Counted from the first letter of the stretch, positions 34,124 to 42,943 are shown. The stretch: DNA of 64,000 nt from Nocardioides ochotonae (GCF_011420305.2 NZ_CP061769.1:3583001-3647000); one strand, 5' to 3'. Numbers and translations: made by a program. The notes: generated by a model from the letters alone, not told the origin.

Positions 34124-34323
34124 GACTCCTCCAGGTCGTCCGTGCCGTCGGGCCGATCGCCGTGCAGAACAAGGCCCTGGCCAACCACGAGCGGCGCGAG
34201 GGCGAAAAGCCAGTACCAGTCGCCCGAGCCAGGGAGGCTCCATCTGACTGCTGGCGTGGCACACCGGAGGCGAACACGACACGCCCCGGGCAGTTCGTCT
34301 TGTTGCCCGCTCGCACGACACAT
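34120..34323 (-). CDS. Small hypothetical protein upstream of the TTG-start gene
   Basis: A 67-aa protein starting at ATG 34323, with AGAGG seven bases upstream; an ATG at 34380 would give 86 aa. It has one hydrophobic segment (GDWYWLFALAPLVVGQGLVL) and an acidic end (GTDDLEES). The stop overlaps the TTG start of the next gene (TTGA at 34120-34123), implying translational coupling. No family is recognised; with a single membrane segment it may anchor or assist the 270-aa neighbour. Confidence 0.45.
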   Translation of the reverse strand: MCRASGQQDELPGACRVRLRCATPAVRWSLPGSGDWYWLFALAPLVVGQGLVLHGDRPDGTDDLEES

Positions 34324-34423
34324 CCTCGCGACCTCTAGCGCCGGGCAACGCCCGCTTCCTCGCCACCACTTGATCGTCATTCGCGACGCCCAATGAGAGC
34401 AATAGCGGCTTCTAAGCCGGAGC

Positions 34424-34455
34424 CGATTGACACCGAAACGGAGTCGATTGACACC
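34424..34455. repeat. Two direct repeats of CGATTGACACC, 21 bp apart
   Basis: CGATTGACACC occurs at 34424-34434 and 34445-34455, a 21-bp period (two helical turns), upstream of the zinc-finger gene at 34490. Each copy contains TTGACA, but neither is at a 16-18 bp distance from the TATGGT (34478-34483) that precedes the start, so they look more like protein-binding sites than -35 boxes. Confidence 0.55.
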
Positions 34456-34489
34456 CGAAGACGACCCGGAACCGGTCTATGGTCCCGCT

Positions 34490-35116
34490 ATGCCCAACGA
34501 CCGGCATCCGCCAAGTCGCCTTCCGGTCCGGACGAGCGCGGAGTTGGCGTGGGTCGCCGCCCATGTGGAGGCAACCGGAAGGCTCCAGTTCCCGCGCAGC
34601 GGGCACCCCTCACAGCCGAACGGGCCCTTCGTCCTCTCGATTAACAGCCTGGGCCACCACACAGCGCACACGCTGATGACCCTGATCGGCGCGGGCTACC
34701 TCGAGGCCGGAAGCGGCAACACGAACTGGCTGCGGTACCGACTTCGAGGCCGTCTCCTCGTCTCCGAGGTGCTGACCCAACTAGTCGCACTCATGAACCC
34801 AGGCCCCACACGCACAGAAGCACTCAAACTCCTCGCCGTTTCCTACGGCCCACCGCCAGTCCGGCTATGTACAGCACCGCGATGTGGCCGGCTACCCACC
34901 CGACGAACACCACTCTGCGGGTGGCACCAACTCGACCTCCCTCTCCTAGGCTCGCAACAGCAAGGGCACTGTTCGCTATGCGGCAGTGCAGTCGGGCCCC
35001 CTCCCAACCGGCCCCCTGATCCCCTTCCGCCGGGCTTCCTCCGAAGCGGAGCGCTGTGCCACCAGTGCGCAGAGACCGTCGCATGCCTGGACCAACCTGA
35101 TCCGAAATCACCGTGA
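34490..35116 (+). CDS. Zinc-finger protein, intact member of a three-copy repeat family
   Basis: A 208-aa protein. An N-terminal helical region (SAELAWVAAHVEATGRL, HTLMTLIGAGYLEAG, VSEVLTQLVALM) may be a winged-helix-like DNA reader. The C-terminal half has two metal sites: C-x4-C-x10-C-x2-H (LCTAPRCGRLPTRRTPLCGWH) and CSLC...CHQC. It starts at ATG 34490, seven bases after a TATGGT -10 box, so it may be leaderless. The 3' 180 bp recur as decayed copies at 38290 and 40239. Function is unknown; recurrence at module borders suggests a role in, or hitchhiking with, insertion of cargo. Confidence 0.65.
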   Translation: MPNDRHPPSRLPVRTSAELAWVAAHVEATGRLQFPRSGHPSQPNGPFVLSINSLGHHTAHTLMTLIGAGYLEAGSGNTNWLRYRLRGRLLVSEVLTQLVALMNPGPTRTEALKLLAVSYGPPPVRLCTAPRCGRLPTRRTPLCGWHQLDLPLLGSQQQGHCSLCGSAVGPPPNRPPDPLPPGFLRSGALCHQCAETVACLDQPDPKSP

Positions 35117-35344
35117 CGAACGAGATGCCGCTCAGTCGCTGTCCGGTGCCGCGGGCGCTCCTCCCCGCAGCCGCCGGTGCGCGGCTCTAGCCGCGGTGAT
35201 GTAGCACCCGGCTCTTGCTCGTCCGAGGGACCCTCCGACCGACTGCCCTCACCGAAATGGGTCAAGCCACCCAGTCTCGTCAGCCCGAGGTGTGTCCCTG
35301 AGCGTGAATCGATCAGAAGTTCCTGACCGAGGGAGTGACAGCCG

Positions 35345-37792
35345 ATGCTCGAGTCCTTTCGCGGAGCGCAACCTGTTAGGTCGTGTATCCGTGCATTCGT
35401 CGTGCTGTCGGCTGTGATGACCGCGGTGGGAGCCACCGCCCTCGTCCGGGTGTCGGAGCATCCAGCCGCAGCCAGTAACGCCATGGTGGCACCTCCCTCT
35501 GGGTGCTCTGACGTGTTGTTGCTCGGAGCGCGTGGGTCCGGGCAGAAGGAGGGCCAGGCGCTCGGCTACGGCCAACAGGTCAACAACATGCGCGCCTTGA
35601 TCGCTCGCGCACTTGGGGACCTGCCAGTACCGCGCACCGTGACGGCCGTTCCGCTCAAGAAGAAGGGCTATCCGGCCCACGCTGTCGGCATGATTGCTAG
35701 CCCCTTCGTGGGCCCGCTGGGCTACCTCGTCGGTATCGAGGCTGCGGCGATTCACACCGTGGGGCTCCTCAAAAAGCATGCGGGCAAGTGTCGAGACCAG
35801 CGCATCGTCCTTGTGGGCTATTCCCAGGGCGCCATGGTCATGCACCGCTCTGCGAGTCTGCTCCTCCAGAAGAACATGCGGGCGGTTTTCAGCCGCATCG
35901 ACGGAATCGTGCTGCTCGCGGACGGCTACCGCGCGAGGCGCAGTCGCACACATCTTGTGGGCAACGCTGACTGGTCGCGAGAAGGTATCGGCAATGCCGT
36001 ATTGGCTCTCGCGAAGCCGCCAGACGTCGGGGCGCCGCTGGCCGGCGTCACGTGGTCGGTCTGCCGAAAGTTTGACCTGGTGTGCGACTTCCGCCCCCAG
36101 TTGTTGAACGCGAGCGGCCTTGTGTCCTCGGTCGGGGGAGCCCGGATCCACACCGGCCCTGACTACAAGAACGGCGCCATGGTCAACGCCGTCGCCGCCG
36201 AAGTCGTCAAGAAGATCCGGGATACCCCGAAAGCCACGCCGAAGTCGCTCCTGATGAATGGGTCCACCCACACCCCCATTAACCACACCCTGGCCGCCGA
36301 CGTGACACCGCGCCGCACAGTGGAGTGGCGCTTCGCGCCCGACGCCGTGGTACCAGACGGATTAAAACTCACCCGGCGGGGCAAAGCCTCCGGGTACTTC
36401 CGCACACCGTTCAGCAGCCGCGTCACTGTCCAGTACCGGACAACCGGCGGGAAGTGGCAGGACGCCAGCCTCTCCGTTCACATCAGCGAGGACGGCGGAG
36501 GCAACGACATCCCCTCCGAGCCGCCTGCAGCAGCCTTCGCGATCGACCGCGCCACCGACCTAGACGGCCAGTACTTTGTCGCCACTCCATCGGCGCGGGG
36601 TGCATGGCTTGTCTGGTGGCAAACCGACGACGCCACCGGCTTCCGTTGGATTCACGCGGACGGCACTCGGGGAGCGGAAATCGAGCCCGGGACGAGAGAC
36701 CTCAGACACGTCACCTCAGTCGCATCCATGAGTGACGGCAGCATCATCGTCACCGGCTGGGACAACCGACTCTCTTCATCCCACGACCGCATCTATCGAT
36801 TCGGGCCATCTGGAGTCATGGCCACCCGCGACCTTGGTGGAACCACCGGCGGGGAGAAGAAGTCAGTCACCGAGGGTACCGACGGCTACCTGTACCTCTA
36901 CCACGGCAGAACCGTTCAACGCCTCCACCCGAAGACACTCACCACTCTCGCGACCCTGCACCCCGAGGCAGGCCCCAGTGCAAACCTCGCCCCGACCGCT
37001 GACGCGCTCGTAGTCATGAGGGACGGCGACAGTGTCACCAGAAGCCTCTACCGGATCCCCTATTCCGCCTTCGACGATCCCGCAACGTACGACCCCGCCT
37101 CGGGCGGCGAAGTATCGCCCATCGCTGAACGCGACTACGCGCTAGCGAAGGTCGCCAAGGACGGCACGGTCGTCGACGCCGACATCAACTACGGGACGTG
37201 CGCGGAGGTGCAGGTCGGATACCGACACGCCAACGGCAAACGGCTTGCCTTCACCCTCGCCGGACTCGCAGGCAAGTCCGACAACTGCAGAATCGAGGAC
37301 ATCGAAGCCCTCTCCGGCGGGTCCGCCGCTGTCCTCGTCACAGTCGACAACGGCGGCGTACTCGCCTTCTTTGACCGAAACGGCGAGATCATCAACCTTC
37401 ACGAGTTCAACGACGATGTAACGCACATGACCATTCGTGCGGACGGCGACCGATCCGTATTCTTCGCCTACGCCCGCTGGCGATACTGCCCGCAGGCCCC
37501 TGACGACCTCCTCGCCTTCTGCCCCAGTGCCTACCTCGAGCGGTACGACACAACGGGCACCAAGCACGAGAGTCAATCTTTGGGCGACATGACCACCCCC
37601 GCCGCCCGAAATATGTGGGGCGTCTCTGCGATCAGCCCCGGTGCCAGCGTTGTTGGTATCTCAGCATTCCGCTACCTCAAACCCGCCCGGTACATTGGCG
37701 TCCACTACCTCTCGAGCCAGGTTCAGGAAACGTTTGAGGTTCTCCCCTTCGAAACCTCGCGAATCCCGTTGAAGCCCCTCTACTGGTATTGA
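35345..37792 (+). CDS. Secreted cutinase-domain protein with large C-terminal propeller-like region
   Basis: An 815-aa exported protein. Residues 1-43 form a signal peptide or anchor (FVVLSAVMTAVGATAL). The cutinase domain (about 50-300) has the nucleophile in GYSQGA (Ser160), the Cys240/Cys247 pair around Asp244, as in CxxxDxxC of cutinases, and a late His in RIHTGPDY. A linker follows and then about 400 residues with repeated W/D/G-rich segments (DGQYFVATPSARGAWLVWW, TEGTDGYLYLYHGRTVQRL, EALSGGSAAVLVTVDNGG) that look like a beta-propeller. Cutinases of actinobacteria hydrolyse esters, including cutin and lipids. The fusion is unusual in size. The ribosome site GAGGGAG precedes the ATG. Confidence 0.8.
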   Translation: MLESFRGAQPVRSCIRAFVVLSAVMTAVGATALVRVSEHPAAASNAMVAPPSGCSDVLLLGARGSGQKEGQALGYGQQVNNMRALIARALGDLPVPRTVTAVPLKKKGYPAHAVGMIASPFVGPLGYLVGIEAAAIHTVGLLKKHAGKCRDQRIVLVGYSQGAMVMHRSASLLLQKNMRAVFSRIDGIVLLADGYRARRSRTHLVGNADWSREGIGNAVLALAKPPDVGAPLAGVTWSVCRKFDLVCDFRPQLLNASGLVSSVGGARIHTGPDYKNGAMVNAVAAEVVKKIRDTPKATPKSLLMNGSTHTPINHTLAADVTPRRTVEWRFAPDAVVPDGLKLTRRGKASGYFRTPFSSRVTVQYRTTGGKWQDASLSVHISEDGGGNDIPSEPPAAAFAIDRATDLDGQYFVATPSARGAWLVWWQTDDATGFRWIHADGTRGAEIEPGTRDLRHVTSVASMSDGSIIVTGWDNRLSSSHDRIYRFGPSGVMATRDLGGTTGGEKKSVTEGTDGYLYLYHGRTVQRLHPKTLTTLATLHPEAGPSANLAPTADALVVMRDGDSVTRSLYRIPYSAFDDPATYDPASGGEVSPIAERDYALAKVAKDGTVVDADINYGTCAEVQVGYRHANGKRLAFTLAGLAGKSDNCRIEDIEALSGGSAAVLVTVDNGGVLAFFDRNGEIINLHEFNDDVTHMTIRADGDRSVFFAYARWRYCPQAPDDLLAFCPSAYLERYDTTGTKHESQSLGDMTTPAARNMWGVSAISPGASVVGISAFRYLKPARYIGVHYLSSQVQETFEVLPFETSRIPLKPLYWY

Positions 37793-38289
37793 GTGGAGAG
37801 CGCGCCCCGGACGTTGGCCGGTGAGCACGCGGGGCTTGGGAGGACGGAACGCCGGGGGGGGTGATGAGGATGCCCGGTAGAGGCTGTGGGGCATGCCCAG
37901 ACCATCGGCTTCCCGGTGTGGTCTGTCGCGCACATGGACCCACGTTCCGGATGGGGAGCCGGTGTCAAGAAGGCCGACGATCTCACCGCGCCCGGGAGCG
38001 ACCACTGGCGGGACCGGCGAGGGGCACCGGAAGGCACTCGTACTGCTCTTTACGCACCGAGATCCCGATCGCCGTGTCGGCATCAAGCGTCAGGCTGAGG
38101 CAGCACCTCACCCAGATCTAGGACCCGGCTGGGCTCTCGCCGGAGACCCGCGGACCCCGGACCCAGTTACCGGCGAACCCCGCGCTGGGCAACAGACCAG
38201 TCGTCATCGACAAGTGCGGTCTCGCACTGCGCGAAGGAGGTCACAAGCACACGTTCCGGCTCAGGCATGGTGGCGAGCCTCTCCGCGCC
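37793..38289. other. Gene-free or decayed stretch after the cutinase gene
   Basis: No protein-like frame of normal composition was found in these 497 bases. A rightward frame with GKALVLLFTHRDPDRR-like wording (about 37893-38160) could be a relic of a gene, but it has no good start and no family match. Confidence 0.4.
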
Positions 38290-38466
38290 CGCAACAACAA
38301 GCGCACTGTTCGCTGTACGGCACTGCAATCGAGAACCCTCCCAACCGCCCCGGGCTTCCCTTCCGCCGGGCGTCCTCCGACGCGGAGCGCTGTGCCACCA
38401 GGCGTAGAAAACGTCGCCTGGGACCAAACCTGATCCGAAGAGTCACCGTGAGGAAAGGAGATGCCG
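38290..38466 (+). pseudogene. Decayed copy 2 of the zinc-finger gene 3' end
   Basis: About 175 bp align, with roughly four out of five bases identical and small gaps, to 34957-35128, the 3' end of the zinc-finger gene. Shared runs include GCACTGTTCGCT, CTCCCAACCG, CTTCCGCCGGGC and GAGCGCTGTGCCACCAG. Frameshifts break the coding frame, and the end aligns through GATCCGAA, TCACCGTGA and GAGATGCCG. The coding region 5' to it is absent. Confidence 0.85.
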
Positions 38467-38813
38467 ATGGGGTCGCGCGCCCCGCCGCTCGGGATCAGCC
38501 CGCTCCGGGCGGGTAGGGCTGGTGCGCGTTCCATGCGCGCAGGTGTAGCAACTTATGTGGATGTATAGCGTTCTCCTATAAGTCCCTATAAGTCCCTCCA
38601 ATCCCCGTCCGATGGGCAGTCCTCGACCACCTCTGAGGACCGGGTCTCCTCCCGCGAGGGTGGCGATACGGCCGTCGCTCTCACTTACTTCAGCCAACGG
38701 CCGTGTCCAAGATCCAGCGTGGAGAGCGGGAACACCCCGCTCGATTACGTTGAAGAACGCCGCCACTTGTGGCTTGTCTTTGCGTTCCCGGTCAGCGGTC
38801 TTGGCGAGGTTGC
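38467..38813. other. Gene-free stretch with a tandem 10-bp repeat
   Basis: No gene was found. CCTATAAGTC occurs twice in tandem at 38575-38594. Downstream the leftward strand spells VRNLAKTADRERKDKPQVAAFFNV in one frame, which may be part of a lost gene. Confidence 0.4.
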
Positions 38814-38980
38814 GGACTCCTGGCGCACCGAGTTACTGGCGGTGGCGCGCTGCCCAAGGCCGTCCCAGTCATCGACCACGGTCACGCCCGGCGCGTGGCG
38901 CTCCACCCAGGCGACGTGCGTCGGCCCGTCGACGTCGAGTCGGCCAGCACCGGGATCCAGTGGGCGAGCAGCGCAGCCTC
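38814..38980 (-). pseudogene. Relic of an acyl-CoA dehydrogenase/DszC-type flavin monooxygenase
   Basis: On the reverse strand one frame reads THVAWVERHAPGVTVVDDWDG, followed by LGQRATASNSVR. This matches the conserved middle of DszC/SfnB-like acyl-CoA dehydrogenase-fold monooxygenases (GVTVVDDWDGMGQRxTASG). The preceding segment (LLAHWIPVLAD) is in a different frame. Only about 55 codons remain. Confidence 0.6.
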
Positions 38981-39259
38981 GCACCGCCGGTCGCGGGCTC
39001 GGCGGTGCCGTTCGGCGGCTCCGCGGCCGCGTCGTTAGCGCCCGCGTCCGGGAATGCGGTCAGGGCTCCGGCCCTTTGGGGTCGTCGGTCCCTCCAGCCT
39101 GTCCATCGCGCGCGCCTCGACTTGTTGGACGTCTACCGGTGCGCTCTAACTATGGCTTCCCGTAGGACCTATGACATGCCGTAACGTCCGGGGCCTCCGC
39201 CCGGTCCAGCCTTGGACCCACGAAGGCGACCGGCCTCTGCCGAACGTCATAATCTTGTT

Positions 39260-40051
39260 GTGACTGCAGCGACTGATGTGACCACCCGAGTCCGAACGCT
39301 GCTTGACAGCCCGGCGCGAGCCGATCTACACCACCTCCTGCGCATCGACCCGCACTGGAACGCGGCGAGCCGCATGTTCGACACCGGCTGGTCCTGCCGC
39401 GAACACACCGTCCTGACCGGGGTCTTGCTTGCAGCCGAGGGGGTCGCATCCGACTTCGTATTCGGTGCGAACATGTTCATCGTCGGCCCGTCCTCTGAGG
39501 GAGCCTCCCCGTACGGCGTCGGCAACGACGCGCCACAGAGCACACGAGGCCACAGTTGGCTATTGGTCCCTGGCTTCGGGGTAATCGATATAAGCCCGCG
39601 TCTAAACGAACGATTCCCCTCCAATCCTCGCTGGCAGCCCATCATGGCCAAGGCCGGCAGGCTAGGCGACACCTGGCTGGTGGATGGCAGACCTGGCGTA
39701 GTCGTCGAAGCAGCGGACTTCGCCGAGTACGGGCAGGAGATTCCCAAGGCAACCCATGTGGTCGACGGCTATACAGCCGTCTACTGGCAGCAGGAAACCC
39801 TGCCATTCAGCATCGCGATGGTGGAGGCGGACTGGGTCGACTCACCGCTGCGGACTCGGGTCAAAGCGAGTGACTTCGAGGGTGCCTTGCTTCGGGCCGG
39901 GACCCATCTGTGGGCGCTGAACAAGGGACTTCGCCGCCCGCTCGCGACCGTGTCTCAGTCCAAGGCGTGGCGGTTCGTCTCCGAGATCGACGACACTCTC
40001 GTGGACGAGTTCACCGACGCCGTCCTGGAAGGACTCGGCCACACGGTCTGA
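39260..40051 (+). CDS. Putative transglutaminase/papain-fold-like protein
   Basis: A 263-aa soluble protein without recognised family. A Cys in WSCREHTVLTGVLLAAEG at the start of a helix, a His in RGHSWLLVPGFG and an Asp in GVIDISPRL could form the Cys-His-Asp set of papain/transglutaminase-like folds; the order and the strand-His-strand-Asp pattern fit that fold. GTG at 39260 is chosen because a CATAAT -10 box ends six bases before it, giving a leaderless mRNA. The C-terminal part (about 170-263) is alpha/beta. If the triad is real the enzyme would be an acyltransferase or peptidase; this is inference from spacing only. Confidence 0.6.
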   Translation: MTAATDVTTRVRTLLDSPARADLHHLLRIDPHWNAASRMFDTGWSCREHTVLTGVLLAAEGVASDFVFGANMFIVGPSSEGASPYGVGNDAPQSTRGHSWLLVPGFGVIDISPRLNERFPSNPRWQPIMAKAGRLGDTWLVDGRPGVVVEAADFAEYGQEIPKATHVVDGYTAVYWQQETLPFSIAMVEADWVDSPLRTRVKASDFEGALLRAGTHLWALNKGLRRPLATVSQSKAWRFVSEIDDTLVDEFTDAVLEGLGHTV

Positions 40052-40488
40052 CGGTATGCGGTGATCACCGTGGTGCATTCACCTTGGCCCGTAAACCGCG
40101 GTGGGGTCACCGACCTTCTCCTCCCATGCCGGACGACGGGGTCAACCGCGTAACCCTCCTAGCCTGCACGGACACCAGGTAGATCGGCGGGCCCTCCATC
40201 GTGACCTGCCAAAAAACCCATGCCCCGAGGTGGGACCCTGTGCCGCGGCTGCGCAGAGGCCGTTGTTCGCCTGGACCAACCCGATCTGGAATCACCGTGA
40301 CGACATCCGGAGGCAGGACTAGCCCACGACTAGGCGCCGTTAGCCGTCCTCGCGTCAGCCGCGCAGCGTGGCGATAGCCGCGGCCAATCGGGGCGAAGAC
40401 CCACAACGTTCACGAACCGAGATGTCAGGCACGATCGATTCTGCGCCATGCAACGCCTCGGCTGAGATCGCGGTCAATGATTGGACGC
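40052..40488. other. Intergenic stretch containing zinc-finger gene remnant
   Basis: Apart from the remnant at 40239-40305 these 437 bases carry no gene that can be supported. The convergent ends of the 39260 gene and the Mrr-like gene face each other across it. Confidence 0.5.
40239..40305 (+). pseudogene. Decayed copy 3 of the zinc-finger gene 3' end
   Basis: The last 19 codons are still in frame, reading CRGCAEAVVRLDQPDLESP and stop, against CHQCAETVACLDQPDPKSP and stop in the intact gene. About 67 bp are recognisable, around four in five bases identical. The rest of the gene is missing. Confidence 0.8.
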
Positions 40489-41208
40489 CTACAGTTCCTC
40501 TTGACCCGGATCGACGAAATTGATGAAGTCGATGCCATCGTGGTCGCTGCGGGACCACACGACCTCCCACGCAGCACCCCAACATCCGTCGCACCGCGTT
40601 CTTTCGGCGTCCAGGGATGTCTTCTCTCCGCAGACAGCGCACTCTCCGACGAGTGAGCCGCATGAGTCGCAGGTCCCAGCCTTCACCGCGCGACCGGCTT
40701 CACTGCTGTAGTCGCCCCATGTGATCTCACCCCAGCAATCGGGATTTGGGCAGTCGTCTCGGACGAAGTCGTCGGCAATGTCGGCCCAAGGCTGAAGCAG
40801 GTCGACATCCCGATCGCCGAGGTCTCGCAATTCAATCTTCGGGTGGATGGATCCCTTCGCCCGCGCCTTTGCGCCCGCGTCGAAGCCACCGAAAGCGTAG
40901 AGGACGCCTCGATCAACCCCGACATCGAGAACCTTGCCTACGAACTCGTCGACCACCGCGATACCAAGCGCCTTCTTCGCGTTGCGCTTGCACTCAATGG
41001 CGACCTCGAAAGTTGAGCCACCAACGGTTCCTGTTACCCGAACATCGATCTGCCTCTTTCGGCCACTGAATCTCCCGGAAACCTTCACATCGTGCTCAAC
41101 CACTGCCGAGTCATCAAGTTCGGCCACGAAGGCGGCCACGTCCTTCTCGAAGATCTTCCAGGCGGGATCGCTCTTCGTGACTTCTTCTGGCACCCCGCCC
41201 TCCGGCAT
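40489..41208 (-). CDS. Mrr-type restriction endonuclease-like protein with C-terminal zinc ribbons
   Basis: A 239-aa protein. The N-terminal part (about residues 10-110) has the Mrr/PD-(D/E)XK core: RKRQIDVRVTGTVGG... FEVAIECKRNAK with the Asp and E-C-K residues, followed by GIAVVDEFVGKVLDVG and GVLYAFGGFDAGAKARA, typical of Mrr-like nucleases. The C-terminus holds Cys sets (CPNPDCWG, CDSCGS, CAVCGEKT, RCDGCWG) predicted to bind two zinc ions. Mrr-type enzymes restrict methylated DNA. It is divergent from the C5-methyltransferase gene. The start at 41208 is chosen because upstream sequence is low-complexity. Confidence 0.78.
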   Translation of the reverse strand: MPEGGVPEEVTKSDPAWKIFEKDVAAFVAELDDSAVVEHDVKVSGRFSGRKRQIDVRVTGTVGGSTFEVAIECKRNAKKALGIAVVDEFVGKVLDVGVDRGVLYAFGGFDAGAKARAKGSIHPKIELRDLGDRDVDLLQPWADIADDFVRDDCPNPDCWGEITWGDYSSEAGRAVKAGTCDSCGSLVGECAVCGEKTSLDAERTRCDGCWGAAWEVVWSRSDHDGIDFINFVDPGQEEL

Positions 41209-41473
41209 GGCATCAGGATACTGCGCTGGCCGCCGTGGCCGGTGTAACTCGGCAGCACCCTGGTCAACGATGCGCTTCCTTCTCCTCGCTCCGATTAGAG
41301 GTGCCACAGGTCCGACGTGGTTCCTGGTCGCCACACCGAGAGAACCACGGAGCGGCTGCACGAGAGGCCACGACGAGCGGATCTACGTTCCCGCGCCACG
41401 ACTACCGCCGCGCCGACCCTCAGCCCGTTGGCGGTCTACTCTGGCTCGGCCGCCCCGTGGCGTGGGGCCCGGT

Positions 41474-41489
41474 CGTGTCAAGAGACACG
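41474..41489. promoter_or_regulatory. Palindrome upstream of the C5-methyltransferase gene
   Basis: CGTGTC-AAGA-GACACG is a perfect 6-bp dyad about 50 bp before the methyltransferase start. It may be an operator; no cognate controller gene was found nearby. Confidence 0.45.
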
Positions 41490-41536
41490 CCGCGTCCTGC
41501 ATCGAACGTGCGTTCGGTGCGAGTAGGCTTGCACCT

Positions 41537-42943
41537 GTGTCCCAGACTGCTCCCAAGTTCAGGTTCGTCGACCTCTTCGCAGGCATCGGCGGTTTTCACG
41601 CGGCCCTGAAGTCGTACGGCGGCGAGTGTGTCTACGCGGTCGAGATCGACAAGGAGGCAGCGCAAACCTACGCGCGGAACTGGGGTCACAACCCGTACGG
41701 GGACATAACTGCCGACGCGAATGACGACGTTATGAACGTCCCCGAGCACGACATCCTCTGCGCCGGATTCCCCTGCCAGCCCTTCAGCAAGAGCGGCGCT
41801 CAGCACGGGATGGAGGAGGCGCGAGGCACGCTCTTCTGGAACATTGCCCGCATCATCCAGGTACGCAAGCCTAAGATCGTAATGCTGGAGAACGTCCGTA
41901 ACCTGGCCGGCCCCCGGCATATCCACGAGTGGCAGATCATCATCGAGACGCTGCGGGACGAGGGGTACCGGGTCGCAGAGAAGTCCGCGGTCTTTTCGCC
42001 ACACCTGTTGCCGCCCGAGTACGGGGGCCGCCCACAGGCTCGCGAGCGGGTCTTCATCACCGCGACTCTCATCCCGGAATCATTCGAGACCGATCCCCGA
42101 CTGGAGTTCGAGCCAGACCCCCTGACGTTGCCAGGAACGGATTGGGACCCGCGGGAGGGGTGGGACATCGAAGACTTCCTCGATGACGCCCACAACATCC
42201 CCGGCTGCAACCTCACGGAGGCTGAACGCCTCTGGATCGACGCGTGGGACGAGTTTGTGCAAGTCATGTGGGAGGAGCGGGAGGGACGACGCCTTCCGGG
42301 CTTCCCGCTGTGGGCGGATTCCTGGCTCGACGTTCGTGACGCGTGGAAGCGAGACAAGTCGCGGGTCCCCGACGAACCGCGAATCCCGACGATCGACCCG
42401 ACGCTACCGTCTTGGAAGCGCTCGCACCTGATCAAGAACTACGAGTTCTTCGGGGCACATCACAGAGTCATCCGAGCCTGGGCCGAAAAGTGGGGCCTGT
42501 ATACCGATTCCTTCCCGGCTTCCCGCCGAAAGTTGGAGTGGCAGGCGCAAGAGACACCTCGACTCTGGGACACCGTTATGCATTTCCGGCCGTCCGGCAT
42601 CCGCGCGAAGGCACCCACATATCTCCCTGCACTCGTCGCCATAACACAGACCAGCATCGTGGGACCTCGTGAAAGGCGAGTCTCCCCGCGGGAGACAGCC
42701 CGTCTCCAGGGACTTCCGGACACGTTTGATTTCGGAGGTCAGCGCCCGGCCGCGACGTATAAGCAGATGGGCAACGGGGTCAACGTCGGAGTCGTGTGGA
42801 ACGTCCTTCGTGAGCACGTACGCCGCGACGCCTGGCTCCTCAAGGGCCACGGCGCGATCGGCGAGTCCATCCGCGAGGCGGTTCTCGACGTCGCGCCGCG
42901 GTCCCCCGACGGGATCCTCAAGGAGCATCAGCCGACGGGATAA
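41537..42943 (+). CDS. DNA C5-cytosine methyltransferase
   Basis: A 468-aa methyltransferase. Motif I is VDLFAGIGGFHAAL, motif IV GFPCQPFSKSG with catalytic Cys80, motif VI MLENVRNL, motif VIII region RERVFITATL, and motifs IX and X RETARLQGLPDTF and QMGNGVNVGVVWNV. The target-recognition region between VIII and IX is long (about residues 190-360) and Trp/Asp-rich, so specificity cannot be read. GTG 41537 lies seven bases after a TAGGCT -10-like box, so translation is probably leaderless. With the Vsr-like gene at 49.3 kb and the Mrr-like gene it makes up a modification and restriction cluster. Confidence 0.93.
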   Translation: MSQTAPKFRFVDLFAGIGGFHAALKSYGGECVYAVEIDKEAAQTYARNWGHNPYGDITADANDDVMNVPEHDILCAGFPCQPFSKSGAQHGMEEARGTLFWNIARIIQVRKPKIVMLENVRNLAGPRHIHEWQIIIETLRDEGYRVAEKSAVFSPHLLPPEYGGRPQARERVFITATLIPESFETDPRLEFEPDPLTLPGTDWDPREGWDIEDFLDDAHNIPGCNLTEAERLWIDAWDEFVQVMWEEREGRRLPGFPLWADSWLDVRDAWKRDKSRVPDEPRIPTIDPTLPSWKRSHLIKNYEFFGAHHRVIRAWAEKWGLYTDSFPASRRKLEWQAQETPRLWDTVMHFRPSGIRAKAPTYLPALVAITQTSIVGPRERRVSPRETARLQGLPDTFDFGGQRPAATYKQMGNGVNVGVVWNVLREHVRRDAWLLKGHGAIGESIREAVLDVAPRSPDGILKEHQPTG

